Assembly (NCBI GenBank): GCA_002803225.1
Contig: NXFV01001217.1
Coordinates: 1-18,374 of the forward strand
Length of the DNA: 18,374 bases
Reading direction: 5' to 3'
Source of the DNA: Gamarada debralockiae
Lineage: Eukaryota; Ascomycota; Leotiomycetes; Helotiales; Hyphodiscaceae
Shown here: positions 9,943 through 17,610 of the stretch, piece after piece
How the letters are laid out: each line of letters starts with the position of its first letter
Numbering within the stretch: the stretch's first letter is position 1
Notes under the pieces: generated by a model
What the model was told of the DNA's origin: nothing
The model's input: only the letters and a program-made list of their open reading frames with translations
The model's database searches: none
Position numbers and translations under genes: made by a program

Positions 9943-10902
9943 TTTTTCGATGGTTCAGATGTGATGAGCAATTGAACGCAAAATGCTCATTTGTAGGATG
10001 GTGAGTTGGTCTGATAAATGCACCAGCGCCAAGGAGTGACGGCGAGTTGAGGGCGAAGGGAATCGAATCGAAACTAGTTGCAAAGGTGAGGTGGACAACG
10101 CGAAGCTCAATCGGTCAATTAATTTGAGTGAGTGAGGAAAAAGAAGTCGTGAGATCGTGAAGTCGTGAGAAGGGAAGGTGCAAAACAAACATCGACCGAG
10201 CAGAAGCAATGGTTGTAGTTTGTAGAAAGAGGAAGAAGGGAAGTTGCGAAGAGATTGGAAGGTGGAGGTGGAAAAGGGAAGATTTGGAAGTCGCGAGTTG
10301 AGAAGGCTCAATTCTGCCGACTGGATTCATTCACTCAGCTTTGAAAGTGAAAAGACTCCCAAAGATCATTTTCCATCAACCAATGCCAAGTCGTTTGAGA
10401 ATTCAAATGCCTCCAACTTATGAATGAATGGCGATTCTTCGGGTGCCTTCTCGATTTGGGATCTGGCACAAAGCAGCCGGTTTCGTCGAAGAATTTCAGA
10501 ATTTCATTGCCATTGAACGATTGTTGAGCATTGAGGTTTAGTCGAATCCCAGTGAGATCATTCTTGACTGTTATATCCTGTTAAATCATGGGCACTGCAT
10601 TAAAGGAGATTCAAGAATGATTAAGGGATTGGCCTCGAGCTTTGTCGGCCTCGCTATTCTTGAGCCCCGTTGGAAGTTGGCCCACTAAGAAGCACAAGTG
10701 CCAGCAAATTCTCCAGAACTTGAGGAAATTTTTGCGGCACTCCTCTTTATAAGGAGGTATTTAAAGCAATTTCTTCTTATCTAGAATGAATAGTTGCCAT
10801 AGACCAGTGAAGCCGTACTGTAGCACATCACGGCAGCAATGGAACATCATAAACTTCGCACTCACTGATCATTTCATCGTACATTTTTACATTACGGCTC
10901 TC
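9943..10902. promoter_or_regulatory. RRM gene promoter and 5' leader; fmp46 3' region
   Basis: No gene is supported. On the minus strand the 350 bp before the RRM ATG are rich in C and T, typical of a fungal leader; the open frames there (for example 10330-10115) are low-complexity Ser/Leu/Phe runs without ATG-anchored coding character. An 11-bp inverted repeat (atcattcttga at 10557-10567, tcaagaatgat at 10611-10621) sits between the two transcripts. The stretch 10760-10902 should contain the fmp46 3' end. Confidence 0.5.
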
Positions 10903-11477
10903 CTACTCCTTGGGAAGGGTGTTGATCATCTTCAGGATCTCCGATTCATTATCCCCCGCAACAGCCTGTCCATTAGCCCAATCGACAGTCTGTTCAATGA
11001 TCAGCTCCTTCCAGACCCAACGTCGAGAGCACGGTGGTCCGCTCTCTAATGTAAAGGGGGAACATACGATAGGTCTATTCAAATTGTCCGCATTCTCCTT
11101 CAACTTCCTCATCGCATCCGCCTCATCCTTCGCACCCTTAATAATCGTGCTGGCCTTCTGCGCACCAACGTATTCGAGGATGCTCTTCAGCTGGTCGGGG
11201 GTAGGAGGTGCTTCCGTCACTTCAAGCTCGAATTCTTGTCGCTGGGGTCGGGGTATATGCGAATGATCGCTGGCCTGATCTTCCGTGGCATACGCGGCAG
11301 CATTCGCAGAGGCTTGCTTCAAGAGGCTGTAAACTCGGAGGGAAGCTGGAAGAGTTGGCTTGTGAAAGAGGGTGATAACATCGAGAGTTTTGTGCTGCAT
11401 TGAGGGGGCTTTGTTAGCTTTTTCGAATCATGGAAATACTGGGAATATGGGCCATTGATGCATACAAAGCGAAACAT
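10903..11477 (-). CDS. fmp46: Fmp46-like mitochondrial DUF1687 protein (thioredoxin-like fold)
   Basis: Proposed exons are 11477-11466, 11394-11068 and 10989-10903 (introns of 71 and 78 bp), giving 142 codons and 141 aa, the usual small size of the family. The first exon is only 12 nt (MFRF), followed by a gtatgc donor, a GCTAAC branch and a tgcag acceptor, so that the protein begins MFRFHKTLDVITLFHKP as DUF1687 proteins do. Other conserved parts are FELEVTEAPPTPDQLKSILEYVG, KGAKDEADAMRKLK and, after the second splice, RPITVDWANGQAVAGDNESE. Yeast Fmp46 is reported from mitochondria and predicted to be a redox protein. The protein here contains no cysteine, which argues against thiol chemistry. 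The ATG at 11400, inside the acceptor, is not the natural start. It is divergent to nup53 with 378 bp between starts. Confidence 0.85.
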
Positions 11478-11855
11478 CTTGATTGATTTCTTTCTGATGA
11501 ATGGACGTTGGAATTGGAAGCTGTTTCTCTTGAGCTGTCGTTCAAGCTTTCAGGCTTTTGAAGCTGCTCTAAATCGGTGACGTTAGATGGGCTGACCCTT
11601 GTCAAGCTAGTGCTAGTGGAAGACCCTGTCGAACGGACGGACTCAATTTTTTGTTTGGTCCGTTCAGGTTGGCGGAGAGATCGCGTACACCTGAACTTCT
11701 GTTGAACGTGATCTAGAAATATTTCGAGACAAATCGACAGAAGTTTGGGAACTGGTCAGAACAGGCCAATATTCCGTTTGCACGTCCGGATCCAGCGAAT
11801 TCCTAACCCCCTACTTCCTGCATCTACCTTCCAACAGACAGCCACTTTCTCGACC
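11478..11855. promoter_or_regulatory. Divergent promoter between fmp46 and nup53
   Basis: This 378-bp stretch separates two ATGs on opposite strands and must serve both. It contains an 8-bp perfect inverted repeat, gaacggac at 11631-11638 and gtccgttc at 11658-11665, with a 19-bp spacer holding a run of six T. No TATA box is clear. Confidence 0.6.
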
Positions 11856-13208
11856 ATGCCTCCCTTAATCCTCCACAATGTTCCAGACGACGAGCTCTAC
11901 GTTGGCGAAGACGGCATACAGAGACCCTATGCGATGCTCTTCCCTGGGTACCCCCCCTCTTCCTCTCCAATGGGCGATTTCGCTGATTTGTATAGCACCG
12001 ATGGCACAACGACCTCGCGATCACGACGGGCAGTTCCAGAAACCGGTTCATTTGGAAAGGCATCAACACGGCGCTCAAGATCAAGAACCAATACACCAGC
12101 CGCAAAGGTCGTGAAGGAAGATCCAACTCTCGCAGCCGCAGATGCCATCTTCACCTCCTACTTAGCCAAGCAAGCAGCAGCTCCCCCCGACTCGTCACAA
12201 CGCCAGCGCAAGGCTTCGATACCATCCTCTGCTTCCCAGCCCAACCTCTCGCTTTCAACTGCTCTTGAGCCTACGGACACCAACGCCGGCCCGGCATCAC
12301 GATACGTCCATAAAGAGCCTACAGAAGTTATACTGCGCGGCTTCAAATCCACGCTCCAATATGCCGCAATACGAGAGTACGAGCGCATCGGAGGACGAAT
12401 CTGCGAAGACTACCCCCGCGACCCACCCCTCGAGCAGCGCAAATTCAAATCCGACCTACGAGATCCTGCCGTGCTCCGAAAACGTGCCATGACACCTGAA
12501 GAGAAAGCCAAAGCCTTGCGCTTTGCAGGAGGAGAGCACTGGATCAAGATCACGTTCGAGAGCGCCGAGGCAGCTGAAGCGGCAGTTGACTCTAGTCCCC
12601 AGACGATATTGGGATATACGGTGTATGCAGAGATGTATAGGGGTGTACCGCCCACGAATGATGAGGCTATCCCGGCATATAGAGAGCAGAGACCAAGTAC
12701 ACCGAGAGCTGGTCGCAACACGTTTCCTAGGTCCACTACGACGCCAAATAGGGGCCAAAGTGGTAGAGGACTGTTCTCTGTCTCACCACCAGATTCCCGG
12801 GCATCGACGCAAACACTCGATACCGCTACCCTATCCAGCACTACCTCAACTGGTACAGCATCAACAGCGACCATCACCGGAGGTCCCTCAAATCCCCCAT
12901 CCCAATCCCTCCCTTCTCAAAGTCAGCCACCGCAAAGCGATTTCTGCAGACGGATCCCAACAGCGAAGCGAATACAACTTCTTCCCGCGGAGCAGGCTTT
13001 GATGCCACAGAAGAGCTTCAGCCAGCGGTTACTGGCGAAGATTCCCTTGATAAATTGGCTCAGCTCGGATATTATTGGGACCACGGTACCGAAGACGGAG
13101 AATGGAGAGTTTGACTGGGCAAAGGCGAGTCTGTATTGGAAGTTGATTCATTGGGTAGATGCGTTGACGGGGTGGTTTGATGTTGCTGGTGGTGATAAGG
13201 AGGATTGA
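11856..13208 (+). CDS. nup53: Nucleoporin Nup53/Nup35 family
   Basis: A single-exon frame of 451 codons, 450 aa. The ATG at 11856 (context cgaccATGcc) begins MPPLILHNVPDDELYVGEDG; the upstream open part to 11745 lacks an ATG. Residues 1-150 are a polar, Ser/Arg-rich and probably disordered region. Residues about 155-262 form the Nup35-type RRM (also called MPPN): EVILRGFKSTLQYAAIREYE, an insertion of about 35 residues, then HWIKITFESAEAAEAAV and ILGYTVYAEMYRG. A second low-complexity stretch runs to about 390. The C-terminus has an amphipathic helix (about 425-448, DWAKASLYWKLIHWVDALTG) of the kind that binds membrane in this family. The protein is a structural part of the inner nuclear pore ring. 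It converges on apt1. Confidence 0.88.
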   Translation: MPPLILHNVPDDELYVGEDGIQRPYAMLFPGYPPSSSPMGDFADLYSTDGTTTSRSRRAVPETGSFGKASTRRSRSRTNTPAAKVVKEDPTLAAADAIFTSYLAKQAAAPPDSSQRQRKASIPSSASQPNLSLSTALEPTDTNAGPASRYVHKEPTEVILRGFKSTLQYAAIREYERIGGRICEDYPRDPPLEQRKFKSDLRDPAVLRKRAMTPEEKAKALRFAGGEHWIKITFESAEAAEAAVDSSPQTILGYTVYAEMYRGVPPTNDEAIPAYREQRPSTPRAGRNTFPRSTTTPNRGQSGRGLFSVSPPDSRASTQTLDTATLSSTTSTGTASTATITGGPSNPPSQSLPSQSQPPQSDFCRRIPTAKRIQLLPAEQALMPQKSFSQRLLAKIPLINWLSSDIIGTTVPKTENGEFDWAKASLYWKLIHWVDALTGWFDVAGGDKED

Positions 13209-13702
13209 AACATGGAGGTTAATATGGAGAGACTGAGGACAAATGGAGTGAGAGCGGGTATACCCAGATGTATAATAAAGAACGAGAAGAAAGAGGTTGT
13301 AATGGCTTGTTTTCCAGCACGGCGTTTAGACAGCGGAACGCGGGCATGGAAATGTACAACATGAACTCATTCCAGATCTCAATTGCAAAAGTACGAATAT
13401 TGAACAAACCGGTTCTTCAAGTCAATGCACATGCATACACTACCTTTCTTGGAACAACCCAAAAATTTAGTGTTGATATCTTCAATTTCAATTCGGGACT
13501 GGTATCATTTAGTTCTCTAGGTTTGTATCAAGTCTCAAGCCCTCTTCATCTCCCTCAACCGTCTCTGTCCCCGCTGCTTGCTAATAGTAATACACCCTAT
13601 CACTACCACAACCAAAACTACGACACACAAGACCATCATCAACGAATGGAAGTCCTCCCACCCAAGCACCTGTTTTGATTGCCCATCCGCCTTCTCTGAT
13701 TG
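13209..13702. other. Convergent 3' regions of nup53 and apt1
   Basis: The stretch contains no supported gene; it lies between two stops facing each other. The plus-strand frame at 13268-13678 is low in coding character, and an AATAAA-like tataataaag lies at 13270-13279, possibly the nup53 polyadenylation signal. Confidence 0.5.
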
Positions 13703-14610
13703 TCACAAAGTGGGTTTATCCCCCACTGGCGGTATCGTCTCGTTGAGGAACTTCTCCACATCATCAATCTCGTCTGGGTCTGCTGAATGCTCAAGTCCCC
13801 TATCATTCTATTAGCGCCCTCTTACCTCCTTATCCCTCAAAACAATATACGTACGGGTACATCTTCAACTCCACATCATACCCTTTACTCTTCAAAACCT
13901 CCGCCGTCATTAGTCCCCACTGCGGTCTTACCAAAGGGTCAGAATCACCATGCCCCATAAAGATCTTCGTATTCTTATTCGCGCTGTTCTCACCCACATA
14001 ATCGGCCACCTTGTTATGCAGTAACAAGTAACAGCTCAATCCAAAGATACCGCCAAGCTTAGTAGGTGCTGTGATGCCACTGAAGACGGCCATGGCACCG
14101 CCTTGCGAGAAACCGCCGAGCACAACACGGTTGGAGGGGATGCCGGAGGAGATCTCGGAAGCGATGAGGGAGTGGAAGTAATCGCGGGACTTAAGGATGC
14201 CAGGTTCATCTTCGCTGGCTTGGAGGTTGTTGAAGTTGGTCTGCAGGAAAGATGTGTTAGCTGTGTGTATTCCAAGATTTGTATTGGGGAGGGGAGATGT
14301 GCAAACGGACGACTTCACGAGGCCTTACAATATCGTACCAGCCTGGCATTTGCATGCCGAGGTTCTGCGACACGTTAGCTTTATGTGGAGTGGTGGGGAG
14401 AGGGGTTTGAAGGGGACGTACCACAGTGATTGGAATTGTAGGAGCGTTAGGGAATATAAACTTAACTTCCTCGAACTTTGCTCGCCGGCGCCAGTTCTCT
14501 GCCAATGTGACCCAGCCTGCACCACTGTCACCTAGGCCGTGTGCCATGATCACGGTTGCGGTGTGCTTCTTAACAGCGGGGACGATGAGGGCTGATGGTT
14601 GAGGTGGCAT
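13703..14610 (-). CDS. apt1: Acyl-protein thioesterase 1 (alpha/beta hydrolase)
   Basis: Proposed exons are 14610-14422, 14364-14329, 14240-13855 and 13799-13703 (introns of 57, 88 and 55 bp, each with a CTAA-type branch), giving 236 codons and 235 aa, as expected. The start MPPQPSALIVPA has the only suitable ATG; the open frame continues upstream to 14652 without ATG. Key elements: HGLGDSGAGW (oxyanion region), FPNAPTIPITV, GMQMPGWYDI, nucleophile Ser120 in GGFSQGGAMA, Asp176 in DSDPLVRP and His208 in GLEHSADP. The family removes palmitate from S-acylated proteins such as small GTPases in the cytosol and also acts on lysophospholipids. The second exon is only 36 nt and symmetric in phase. 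The gene is divergent to the Ivy1-like gene. Confidence 0.92.
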
Positions 14611-15001
14611 AATTACGGTTTGAGCTAGGATGTGGGGAGTTGGTAAGGTCAATTAGAATGACTGGCTCGAGATGAGACGTCGAAAGTAGAAAGAGATGTA
14701 GGGAAATGTAGCACCGATGAGAAAAAGTGTGGATGAAGTTGTCCTCCCCAAGAAACCTCCGCCTTATCTTAGCGTTGTTGCTCGTTATCAATCTGGCAGG
14801 GGTCAGCAGCCATTTTCAACATCAGGAATCACGCGCGTCCTTACGAAGAAACAGGCCAGATGTCAATGTTCACTTCCCTTCTCTGATCCTTGTAAAGTAC
14901 ATTGTCCGCTGCATCTAGACATCTTCTCCGTTCCATCGGACACCTTCCACCAAACTCCATCTGCGATCTCCTCATCCAAGCGGCCCGAGTAAACAAACAA
15001 A
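14611..15001. promoter_or_regulatory. Divergent promoter between apt1 and the Ivy1-like gene
   Basis: This 391-bp stretch separates two divergent start codons. The 60 bp before the plus-strand ATG are C/T-rich and end in aaacaaacaaa, a favourable A-rich context. I see no gene or strong known site in it. Confidence 0.55.
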
Positions 15002-16438
15002 ATGTCCACCACAGCACGCTCTCGCACTCCCTCGCCAACTCCCAGCAAACTCCCTCCCGTCCCCTCCTCACCAACCTACTCCTACGCCTCTACTGCGCTT
15101 CCTCTAGGCTCAACTTTCAACCTACCACTCCCCCCACCTCCGATCCCTTCACACTCCATTCTCTCCAAATCCGATCTCGAAGCGTCGCAAACAGCATACA
15201 GCGATCTCCTTTCAACAGCAAAAGCCTACCGCACAGCGCTCGCGTCACTCTCCACATCCGCATCAGCATTTGGGTCAGCGCTGGAAGCATGTGCGCGTTT
15301 AAAAGAAGCCCGGTCCGAAGGTCTGGAACCTCTAGGCGGCGGCCTCTCCAACAGTTTCACAGCAAAGGGATCTTGTACAGCGGATATTCTGCTCGCAGCA
15401 TCAGGCGTGCACCAACTCATCGCCAACCACCAGCAAATCCTCTCCGAAGTAGTCTACCGCTCCTTCGAAGTCCCCTTACTCCATGAAGTCGACACCTGGC
15501 GGCGGAAACTGGAGGAAGAAGAAGCTTCCTTCCAGTCCCAGTCCAAATCCCTCTCGAAGGAAATAAGGAAGATGGAGAAAGAGGGCATGAAGGTTTATAA
15601 ACAAAGGAAGAGAGATGTGGGGAGGTTTAGAGAGCACCTTGTGCAACTGACGGGGAAACTGGATGGGTTGACGACGCTGCAAGGGAGTTATAAGAGGGGA
15701 CTGCTGAGGGATAGCCAGGAGATGAGTAAAGGCATCGTAGAAGCGAGTGCTGGACTGGTTAGAGCGGAGGTGGATATTTTCGAGGCGCTGGCGAGGAAGG
15801 GGTGGAGTGGAGGTGGGTTGGACGATTTGCTAGAGAGAGGGAGGGATTTATTCGCCAACGAATCATCTGCTGATAATGGGGATGAGGGGCATATCTTCAG
15901 CATTCTGCCGCAGAAGAGCATATTGGTGGATTCAGCGCAGGCCCATGATGGGACCGCGACGGCGATTGGAGGCGCAAGCTCCATAATGTCAGGAAGGCCA
16001 GACCACCGGAGAACCGATTCGTTGATGGTTGATGGAGAGCGATATCAGAGTCTTGCGGGCGCAGTATCAGGAGGAGATGCAGATGTTGCAAGCATTTTCT
16101 CAGAAGGAGGGACAGGCATGGGTGGTTCAGGGATTCTGAATAGGTCGAGAGGAGTACGACCATTTTCACCACCTCCCGCCGAACGAGTTAGAGATCCAGG
16201 GCCATTGGCAGTTCCGAGCCAGAGTCCGGATAGAGATTCTGCGCAGACGGCAATACAGACAAAGCCCGTAGACGAGGAGCATACCAGCAGCGAGGAGCAT
16301 TATGAGAGTGCTGCTGCGAGTCGTGATAATAGTGGGGAGCATAATGAAGAGGCACAGAAGAATGGAAGTCGTGCTGGTCATGAAAGGGGGAGGGAAAGGA
16401 GGTGGAGTGTCACTGATGATGGTGTGGTGTCTGATTAG
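15002..16438 (+). CDS. BAR-like helical protein, probable Ivy1 homologue
   Basis: A single-exon frame of 479 codons, 478 aa, with ATG in good context (acaaaATGtcc). Residues 1-55 are Pro/Ser/Thr-rich and disordered. Residues about 57-285 form a long helical core: SKSDLEASQTAYSDLLSTAK, then AFGSALEACARLKEARSEG, a glycine-rich turn, LLAASGVHQLIANHQQILSE, a basic coiled-coil section (KLEEEEASFQSQSKSLSKEI, EGMKVYKQRKRDVGRFRE) and LVRAEVDIFEALARKGWSGG. The remainder is acidic and disordered. The size and layout suggest the fungal Ivy1 family, a phospholipid-binding inverse-BAR-like protein that interacts with the Rab Ypt7 at the vacuole. This assignment rests on recognition of the fold pattern, not on a motif, so a different BAR/IMD protein is possible. 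Confidence 0.7.
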   Translation: MSTTARSRTPSPTPSKLPPVPSSPTYSYASTALPLGSTFNLPLPPPPIPSHSILSKSDLEASQTAYSDLLSTAKAYRTALASLSTSASAFGSALEACARLKEARSEGLEPLGGGLSNSFTAKGSCTADILLAASGVHQLIANHQQILSEVVYRSFEVPLLHEVDTWRRKLEEEEASFQSQSKSLSKEIRKMEKEGMKVYKQRKRDVGRFREHLVQLTGKLDGLTTLQGSYKRGLLRDSQEMSKGIVEASAGLVRAEVDIFEALARKGWSGGGLDDLLERGRDLFANESSADNGDEGHIFSILPQKSILVDSAQAHDGTATAIGGASSIMSGRPDHRRTDSLMVDGERYQSLAGAVSGGDADVASIFSEGGTGMGGSGILNRSRGVRPFSPPPAERVRDPGPLAVPSQSPDRDSAQTAIQTKPVDEEHTSSEEHYESAAASRDNSGEHNEEAQKNGSRAGHERGRERRWSVTDDGVVSD

Positions 16439-16727
16439 TGTAATACCCTGAGTTAGAGCGAGCATTGACATGTCTATCTACCTATAATTTGAAATCAAGC
16501 CGTTCATCCAACCTCATTTCCACTCATTCCCCATTCCATTACCTTCTTGATACCTAGTACTATAGTCTCCCATCATCCCTTGAAAACCCCCCTGAACCTA
16601 AGCGAGCCCTCGGCCCTTCACAAAGAAGTTTTCGGCAACCAAAAAATCAAAAAAGTTCCCAAACCCCGCCACACCAAAATCTCTCCCACAATCACCAAAG
16701 AAAAATAGAAAAAAACAGCAAAAATAT
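16439..16727. other. 3' region of the Ivy1-like gene and tRNA terminator
   Basis: There is no gene here. The left part is the likely 3' untranslated region of the Ivy1-like gene; the right part holds A-runs that are T-runs on the tRNA strand. Confidence 0.5.
16709..16724 (-). terminator. RNA polymerase III terminator of tRNA-Glu
   Basis: On the minus strand, T5 (16724-16720) follows the tRNA 3' end by three bases, and T7 (16715-16709) follows shortly after. These are the expected Pol III stop signals. Confidence 0.8.
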
Positions 16728-16820
16728 TTCCGTGTCGGGGAATCGAACCCCGTGCTCCTGCGAACTGAATCTCTCTTGTGAGCTTGAGAGGCAGAAATGT
16801 TACCGGTACACCAACACGGA
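16728..16820 (-). tRNA. tRNA-Glu (anticodon CUC) with a 22-nt intron
   Basis: On the minus strand the acceptor arms TCCGTGT and ACACGGA pair over seven bases, followed by discriminator A at 16728. The D arm holds the A box (TGGTGTACCGG). The anticodon stem TCTGC pairs with GCAGG (one G-U) around loop CTCTCA-, anticodon CTC. The T arm CGGGG-TTCGATT-CCCCG includes the B box. About 22 extra bases follow position 37, the canonical eukaryotic intron site; they contain gagag, able to pair with the anticodon region as in known tRNA introns. Without the intron the tRNA is 71 nt. It reads GAG codons. Confidence 0.92.
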
Positions 16821-17610
16821 TGTTTGATAGGCAAAATTTGCTTATTTAAATAGATATGGGTGGTAAGAGATGGGTGTGGTGCTATGAGTCAGGCGGGTGA
16901 GTTGGTTGTAGGCAGATGCCAAATCGGCTTCAGTTTGAACATGATTGTTTTAAAGTCGACCCACCTTTCTGGGTATGCTAGCACTATTATGGCTAACGTC
17001 AGCTAGCTTCTGAGCCCTCCGCCGATGATTTCTCACGTGAACAGAGAACTACTGCTTGAGGACTGGACGTCATCAGCCAACATCGGCTCCAGGTACAGGT
17101 TTTCGTTGATCTTGTATGTGACCTCGAGAGTGATTCTACATTCGGCTGACCAAAGGCACTCTGGTACCTTGGCTTATCATCCACTCTCTGCTTTCCCCAG
17201 AAGTTTAGATGCGCTTACACTGGAACGCTCTTCAGGGCCAACATCAATCCTTGGGCATAAGCTAAGTAGTTTTATGTGACACAACAGAGCAAATGCAACG
17301 AACCAGCCTTACCTAGCTCCCATTCACTATTAGAATCCCTGTTTGTCCTTATGTCCTCACTAGGTTAATAAGGCCACATTAGATACTGAATTTCATGAAT
17401 TACACGGATACTAACACAAACATCTCGCTACCTGGTATGTCACAAAGGGGATACATAATATATGTGATCACAGAAAATTCTTGACTTCAAGTGGCAATTA
17501 TAATTACTATAAAAACGTACGCTTCCCTTTAACTCTCCTTGCAGAGATTTAAAATAAATAAGAGTATAGCACAAAGAAAATAAGCTAACGAGGTCCTACT
17601 TTAAGCCAAG
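16821..17610. other. Intergenic stretch between tRNA and TPR gene, no supported gene
   Basis: Both strands have short open frames around 17000-17280, but none has a start, splice context and family signature together. From about 17280 to 17600 the DNA is AT-rich, consistent with the 3' region of the TPR gene. A TCACGTGA palindrome lies at 17033-17040. Confidence 0.5.

Noticed and set aside
11745..11855. N-terminal extension of nup53
   Set aside because: The frame is open but has no ATG before 11856; the family-like start MPPLILHNVPDDE is at 11856.
12410..12877. 155-codon minus-strand frame opposite nup53
   Set aside because: Antisense shadow of the Nup53 RRM and linker; no independent signal.
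14611..14652. N-terminal extension of apt1
   Set aside because: The extension has no ATG; the normal APT1 start fits 14610 and total length.
17000..17280. Short open frames on both strands, one minus reading contains KINENLYLEPMLADDV
   Set aside because: It looks slightly protein-like, but a stop lies directly upstream, no exon partner was found and the opposite strand is equally open. Could be a gene relic; not supported.
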